The position numbers and the translations under genes are program-made. Shown one piece after another: positions 8,101 to 9,666 of a stretch of DNA of 9,666 bases. Source of the DNA: an uncultured Verrucomicrobiota bacterium (GTDB taxonomy: Bacteria > Verrucomicrobiota > Verrucomicrobiia > Methylacidiphilales > Verrucolacustridaceae); NCBI GenBank assembly GCA_903905395.1, contig CAIVGD010000065.1, forward strand, positions 1-9,666. Reading direction: 5' to 3'. The notes below the pieces were generated by a model. It saw only the letters and a list, made by a program, of their open reading frames with translations. It was not told the origin of the DNA and ran no database searches. Every line of letters starts with the position of its first letter. The stretch's first letter is position 1.

Positions 8101-8883
8101 AATTTTCCAGCTGTTCGCCTCGGGCGAAGTGTAGGCGGCATTCCCCATATAGCCCGGCAAGGTTCGGCTCAGGTGGTGGCTCGCTACGATCACCCACTGG
8201 TATCCCTCATCTGAGAGGACATCGATCATGGTGGGCGAAAAAGCCATCTCCGTCGGGAAAAATCCCTTGGAATGATTCGTCGCGCTGCCGGTGTTCCAAG
8301 CCTTGTAATAGGCCTCCTTGAAAATCTGGATCTCTTTCCGGAAAACCTCTTTCGGCAAAACCGCACCGAGGGAGTGATGATACGTGAAGCCCACCAAATC
8401 CAGTTTTCGGCTTCCGCCGGGCGTCATCCAGTTGCGGGCCTCACGGTTCCCATTCCACCAGCCCGATCCGTAGCCTAAAGAATTGGCAGCCCCCAGACTC
8501 GCCACATTGTTCATCAGGGAACCGGAGTAACTCATGGCGTAACCTCCGCTGTTTACATTGGCCAAGGAGTTGCGGGGTCCGCTTTGGTAGGCATTGATCC
8601 GGTCGCCAACGCCGAAAATCGCCGACAGATCGTTTTCCGGATGAGCGGTCCCCGAGTCGTAGACCTGCCCAGACTTAAGCAGAATCGAATCCTCTGCGAA
8701 TTGAACCCTTTCCGGTTGGGAACCCCCATTCCATTCTGGCCAGTATATGGGTTGGTGATTGTGCCAGAAGCGCGAGACATACACATTGCCAGCCACCGCA
8801 TCTCCGCAGGAGATAGTCCACAAGACAGAAGCCAATAGGACACCCCCAATCCCAACTTGATGCCATCGTTGAAAATAATTCAT
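4792..8883 (-). CDS. secreted multidomain glycoside hydrolase family 57 protein (upstream paralogue)
   Basis: A 1363-residue paralogue of the downstream gene with the same domain order, first in the likely two-gene operon. Residues 1-31 are a Sec signal peptide (cut after AVA). GH57 motifs are WHNHQP (40-45), YHHSL (168-172), GFFPTEMAF (207-215) with presumed nucleophile Glu212, and TDGDN (361-365) with presumed acid Asp362, so catalysis should be intact. An Ig-like region follows (about 560-735), then seven Gly (740-746), a CBM25-like domain (about 750-845, with CFNN, WDSNGG and NWNF), fibronectin type III (about 853-935), a lectin-like region (about 942-1225), a DTDSDGDG calcium-type loop (about 1265-1272) and the shared C-terminal domain. 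The catalytic domain is longer, with insertions around GGGSSSWDGD (368-377). The ATG at 8881-8883 is the natural start because the signal peptide follows directly. Secretion plus a starch-binding domain points to extracellular starch- or glycogen-like substrates; cleavage specificity is unknown. Confidence 0.93.
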   Translation of the reverse strand: MNYFQRWHQVGIGGVLLASVLWTISCGDAVAGNVYVSRFWHNHQPIYWPEWNGGSQPERVQFAEDSILLKSGQVYDSGTAHPENDLSAIFGVGDRINAYQSGPRNSLANVNSGGYAMSYSGSLMNNVASLGAANSLGYGSGWWNGNREARNWMTPGGSRKLDLVGFTYHHSLGAVLPKEVFRKEIQIFKEAYYKAWNTGSATNHSKGFFPTEMAFSPTMIDVLSDEGYQWVIVASHHLSRTLPGYMGNAAYTSPEANSWKIFSSPPNQADQLGSVSGGAWWFGTGNVGETAWNHAPYAYQLHKSKYVNPETGAAKTLVMVPSDDIQSYKAGYSGWQKGFVDSNVAPYANDASRPCLVMPATDGDNAWGGGSSSWDGDAPSMMNNGTYPGVAIQDFVNQYGGAADTVHIEDGAWIFPESDYGSPNFLKWVEPPVANSTATNRVYNTQIDIETPGFATKFYSWAPVIAGANWCQTAEQMIISEGGSVQAWKIQDPYDNLNSRSYNSPNLAERAWHIYLAGLDSGFNYYGGLGNDDEIKSSLATRRAYELLETYVNARKATIDHTPPTVFKPQRFPYNPGGYTFGWINSIPGGNTSALKKMNSEFYVWTHAYDVSGITNIVLKIRKDNDGVNSMASNVNEVYDPAALGLNTSEVGSWVSISMTKRILPSTAATLTAAANNSQIKYFSQAVSPVVADYYFARIDNSSFPNFRNNLFDYYIEATDARGNVSKSDIQHVFVADDAGGGGGGGPTIGPVTASPEPPVAGQSVTITYDPTGRNLASATSVNIHYGYNGSNWTTVPGVAMTKDISVWKYTYTVPTNATTIATCFNNTAGTWDSNGGPNWNFSVTSATTPTNPPAVPTGLTAQGIATNTVSLSWDSMVTASGYMLYRDGNLISSSAGTSYLDGTCLPDTTYQYTLTAANAAGSSAPCLPVSATTYFAALSNYSLRLVNPGSSFLTPQGTLVCSGQSGLGLTNGLHWSNSLNGQTGSISFTGLTNSSGWAWSNSIALGQGSNRIIFSASYQPPALIRQDSASNSSYVAGWTNGSSGGSGFGSWGFSNTANAGFFLAGTNAPNMNVNSSNGFGLYASSNGVAQASRNLPAAMKTGESFSLRLDNNWINNGSRVGMALANSSGSNRFSFYFIGGESNYRIDDATNGVVTAVPYSGDGWLLNFELTGSNSYRFTAGTNQITGNLGGSGSITQLVVSNNNSGPDTPYNLYVGDMTYSEIQSAAVTQLESPVVFYNPITQGIPDSWWIQYFGSTTGVSSDTDSDGDGFTNLQEYALGTDPTSATSTFKVGEITRSGNTLTVSWVSVSGKSYQIQTRASLSSGSWADTGFVITAGGTTTSTSVSVPADATAYFVRVSLVP

Positions 8884-8890
8884 GCCGAGT

Positions 8891-8908
8891 TACTTCAACA
8901 TACTTCAA
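8891..8908. repeat. tandem 8-mer in the GH57 leader
   Basis: TACTTCAA occurs at 8891-8898 and 8901-8908, spaced by exactly ten bases, about one helical turn. It lies between the predicted promoter and the start codon of the upstream GH57 gene. It could be a regulator half-site pair or a chance AT-rich repeat. Confidence 0.4.
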
Positions 8909-8929
8909 TTTCACAAATTTGCTAAGGAT

Positions 8930-8958
8930 ATTATAGTTAAATTGAACAGTTCCATAAA
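8930..8958 (-). promoter_or_regulatory. predicted promoter of the GH57 operon
   Basis: On the minus strand the -10 hexamer is a perfect TATAAT (8930-8935), 46 bp upstream of the ATG. This leaves a leader of about 40 bases. With a 17-bp spacer the -35 would be TTTATG (8953-8958), which matches the consensus poorly, so either activation or a relaxed -35 is implied. The leader has no strong Shine-Dalgarno. No second clear promoter was seen in the 39-bp gap between the two GH57 genes, which supports one transcript. Confidence 0.5.
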
Positions 8959-8979
8959 ATACCAGTAAACATACTTTTC

Positions 8980-9001
8980 ACATAAAAAAGAGTTTTTATG
9001 T
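8980..9001. promoter_or_regulatory. 22-bp palindrome in divergent promoter region, possible operator
   Basis: Perfect 9-bp arms, ACATAAAAA (8980-8988) and TTTTTATGT (8993-9001), flank a four-base AGAG centre. The palindrome lies between the divergent nrdR and GH57 genes, about 45 bp upstream of the predicted GH57 -10 and 60 bp upstream of nrdR. No T-run follows on either strand, so it is unlikely to be a terminator. It does not resemble the NrdR box (ACACWATATATWGTGT type) in its centre. A dimeric regulator site is the best guess. Confidence 0.4.
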
Positions 9002-9051
9002 AAAAAATTTATTTGACCCCATATCCCCTACTGATAGTTTCGGCGCAACAC

Positions 9052-9057
9052 AAGGAG
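9052..9057 (+). promoter_or_regulatory. ribosome binding site of nrdR
   Basis: AAGGAG lies four bases before the ATG at 9062, a strong but rather tightly spaced Shine-Dalgarno that fixes the nrdR start. It contrasts with the weak or absent sites before both GH57 genes. Confidence 0.75.
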
Positions 9058-9061
9058 TTGT

Positions 9062-9514
9062 ATGAAATGTCCAAAATGTAATATTGAAGAAGATAAGGTG
9101 ATCGATTCGCGTCCTTGGAAAGACGGAGCAGTTGTTCGACGACGCCGCGAATGTCTCGCCTGTAACTATCGTTTCACCACTTACGAAGAAATTGAACGTG
9201 AAGATCTTCGTGCCGTGAAACGGGATGGACGTTACGAACCCTTTGATCGGCGCAAACTGGTTCTCGGCTTCCAGAAAGCCTGCGAGAAGCGCCCCGTCAG
9301 TCCGGAACTCATTGAAAAGACAGTCGATAAGGTGATGGAGGAGTTGGAGCAAAAGTACGGTCGCGAAATTCCCACCACCGCCATAGGCGAGAAGATCATG
9401 GACTGCCTCAAGAAAATGGACGAGGTCGCCTATGTCCGCTTTGCCTCCGTGTACCGCCAATTCCGCGATGCCCGCGATTTTGTCAGCGAAGTAAAAAACC
9501 TCAGTGCTCGCTAA
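9062..9514 (+). CDS. nrdR: transcriptional repressor NrdR
   Basis: A 150-residue protein of typical NrdR length. The N-terminus is a zinc ribbon with Cys3, Cys6, Cys31 and Cys34 (MKCPKC and CLAC), and the basic run VVRRRREC precedes the second Cys pair. Residues about 49-139 form the ATP-cone domain, closing with the characteristic VAYVRFASVYRQF segment (122-134). In studied bacteria NrdR senses ATP and dATP through the cone and represses ribonucleotide reductase operons in the cytoplasm by binding NrdR boxes. No nrd gene and no obvious NrdR box is present in this window, so its targets lie elsewhere. It is transcribed divergently from the GH57 operon. A weak -35-like TTGACC lies at 9013-9018, but no good -10 is spaced with it. 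It overlaps the following partial frame by 11 bp. Confidence 0.97.
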   Translation: MKCPKCNIEEDKVIDSRPWKDGAVVRRRRECLACNYRFTTYEEIEREDLRAVKRDGRYEPFDRRKLVLGFQKACEKRPVSPELIEKTVDKVMEELEQKYGREIPTTAIGEKIMDCLKKMDEVAYVRFASVYRQFRDARDFVSEVKNLSAR

Positions 9515-9666
9515 AGAAATAATCCCCGACCCCCTTCCTCTGGTGTCCATCCCAGGGGCTTCCCCGACTCGACTCAACGAGACGTGGTTGGTTCTTTCCC
9601 TAGAGAAAGCCGCCACTCGGGCCGGCCACCAGCAGTGGCCTCTCGCCACCGACGTCGCCCGCGCGA
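9504..9666 (+). CDS. hypothetical protein, 5' part only, cut by window edge
   Basis: A frame with high third-position GC runs from a GTG at 9504 to the right edge without a stop. The earliest possible start is this GTG, since TAA at 9492-9494 closes the frame upstream; a second GTG at 9543 is an alternative. From 9504 it would overlap nrdR by 11 bp, as in translationally coupled genes, and no terminator lies between. The first 54 residues include NETWLVLSLEKAATRAGHQQ followed by WPLATDVARA, which look like amphipathic helices of a globular protein. I do not recognise the family, and no good Shine-Dalgarno precedes either start. Existence is likely, the exact start is uncertain and the function is unknown. 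Confidence 0.5.
   Translation, partial: MLAKEIIPDPLPLVSIPGASPTRLNETWLVLSLEKAATRAGHQQWPLATDVARA

Noticed and set aside
6595..8214. 539-codon open frame on the + strand
   Set aside because: It lies entirely antisense to the GH57 gene, has no domain, signal or binding site, and is Arg/Gly/Val/Ile-rich as expected for a shadow of a GC-rich gene.
8797..8814. possible lipobox (TISC, residues 23-26) in the upstream GH57 signal peptide
   Set aside because: The -3 position is Thr rather than Leu/Val/Ile, and a good signal peptidase I site (AVA before GN) follows five residues later.
8980..9001. palindrome as an intrinsic terminator
   Set aside because: AT-only arms give a weak RNA stem, no T-run follows on either strand, and no gene ends here because both neighbours start from this region.
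8996..9649. 217-codon open frame on the - strand
   Set aside because: It overlaps nrdR completely in antisense; nrdR has a full set of family motifs and a strong ribosome binding site.

Overview
The window looks like a piece of a Verrucomicrobiota (or close PVC-group) chromosome. The evidence is the combination of a PEP-CTERM exported protein, very large secreted enzymes that end in a DxDxDG calcium-type loop plus a small beta-rich C-terminal domain, high GC at third codon positions, and weak Shine-Dalgarno signals in front of the large genes. This assignment is inferred from protein style, not from a marker tree.

Layout, left to right. (1) Positions 2-694, + strand: the 3' part of a gene for an exported PEP-CTERM protein, cut by the left window edge. 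(2) Positions 695-927: a convergent intergenic stretch with a long hairpin, two pairs of exact short direct repeats and an AT-rich 7-mer repeat. (3) Positions 928-8883, - strand: two large tandem genes, transcribed from 8883 towards 928 and separated by only 39 bp. Each encodes a secreted multidomain glycoside hydrolase of family GH57: signal peptide, GH57 catalytic domain, Ig-like domain, poly-Gly linker, CBM25-like starch-binding domain, fibronectin type III domain, a beta-rich lectin-like region, and a C-terminal calcium-loop module. The catalytic domains have diverged strongly, but the last 115 residues are about 95% identical, and the DNA there is about 92% identical by hand count. (4) Positions 8884-9061: a short AT-rich divergent regulatory region holding a consensus TATAAT on the - strand and a 22-bp palindrome. 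(5) Positions 9062-9514, + strand: nrdR, the zinc-ribbon/ATP-cone repressor of ribonucleotide reductase genes. (6) Positions 9504-9666, + strand: the start of an unidentified gene overlapping the end of nrdR and running off the right edge.

Working picture: the two GH57 proteins are probably co-transcribed, exported by the Sec route and used outside the cytoplasm on starch- or glycogen-like alpha-glucans. The family and the CBM25-like domains suggest the substrate; no biochemical specificity can be read from the sequence. The near-identical tails suggest a common sorting, attachment or stability module, distinct from the PEP-CTERM signal on the neighbouring convergent gene. nrdR is a housekeeping regulator with no evident functional link to the glucan genes. 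I found no mobile element, CRISPR array, tRNA or rRNA.
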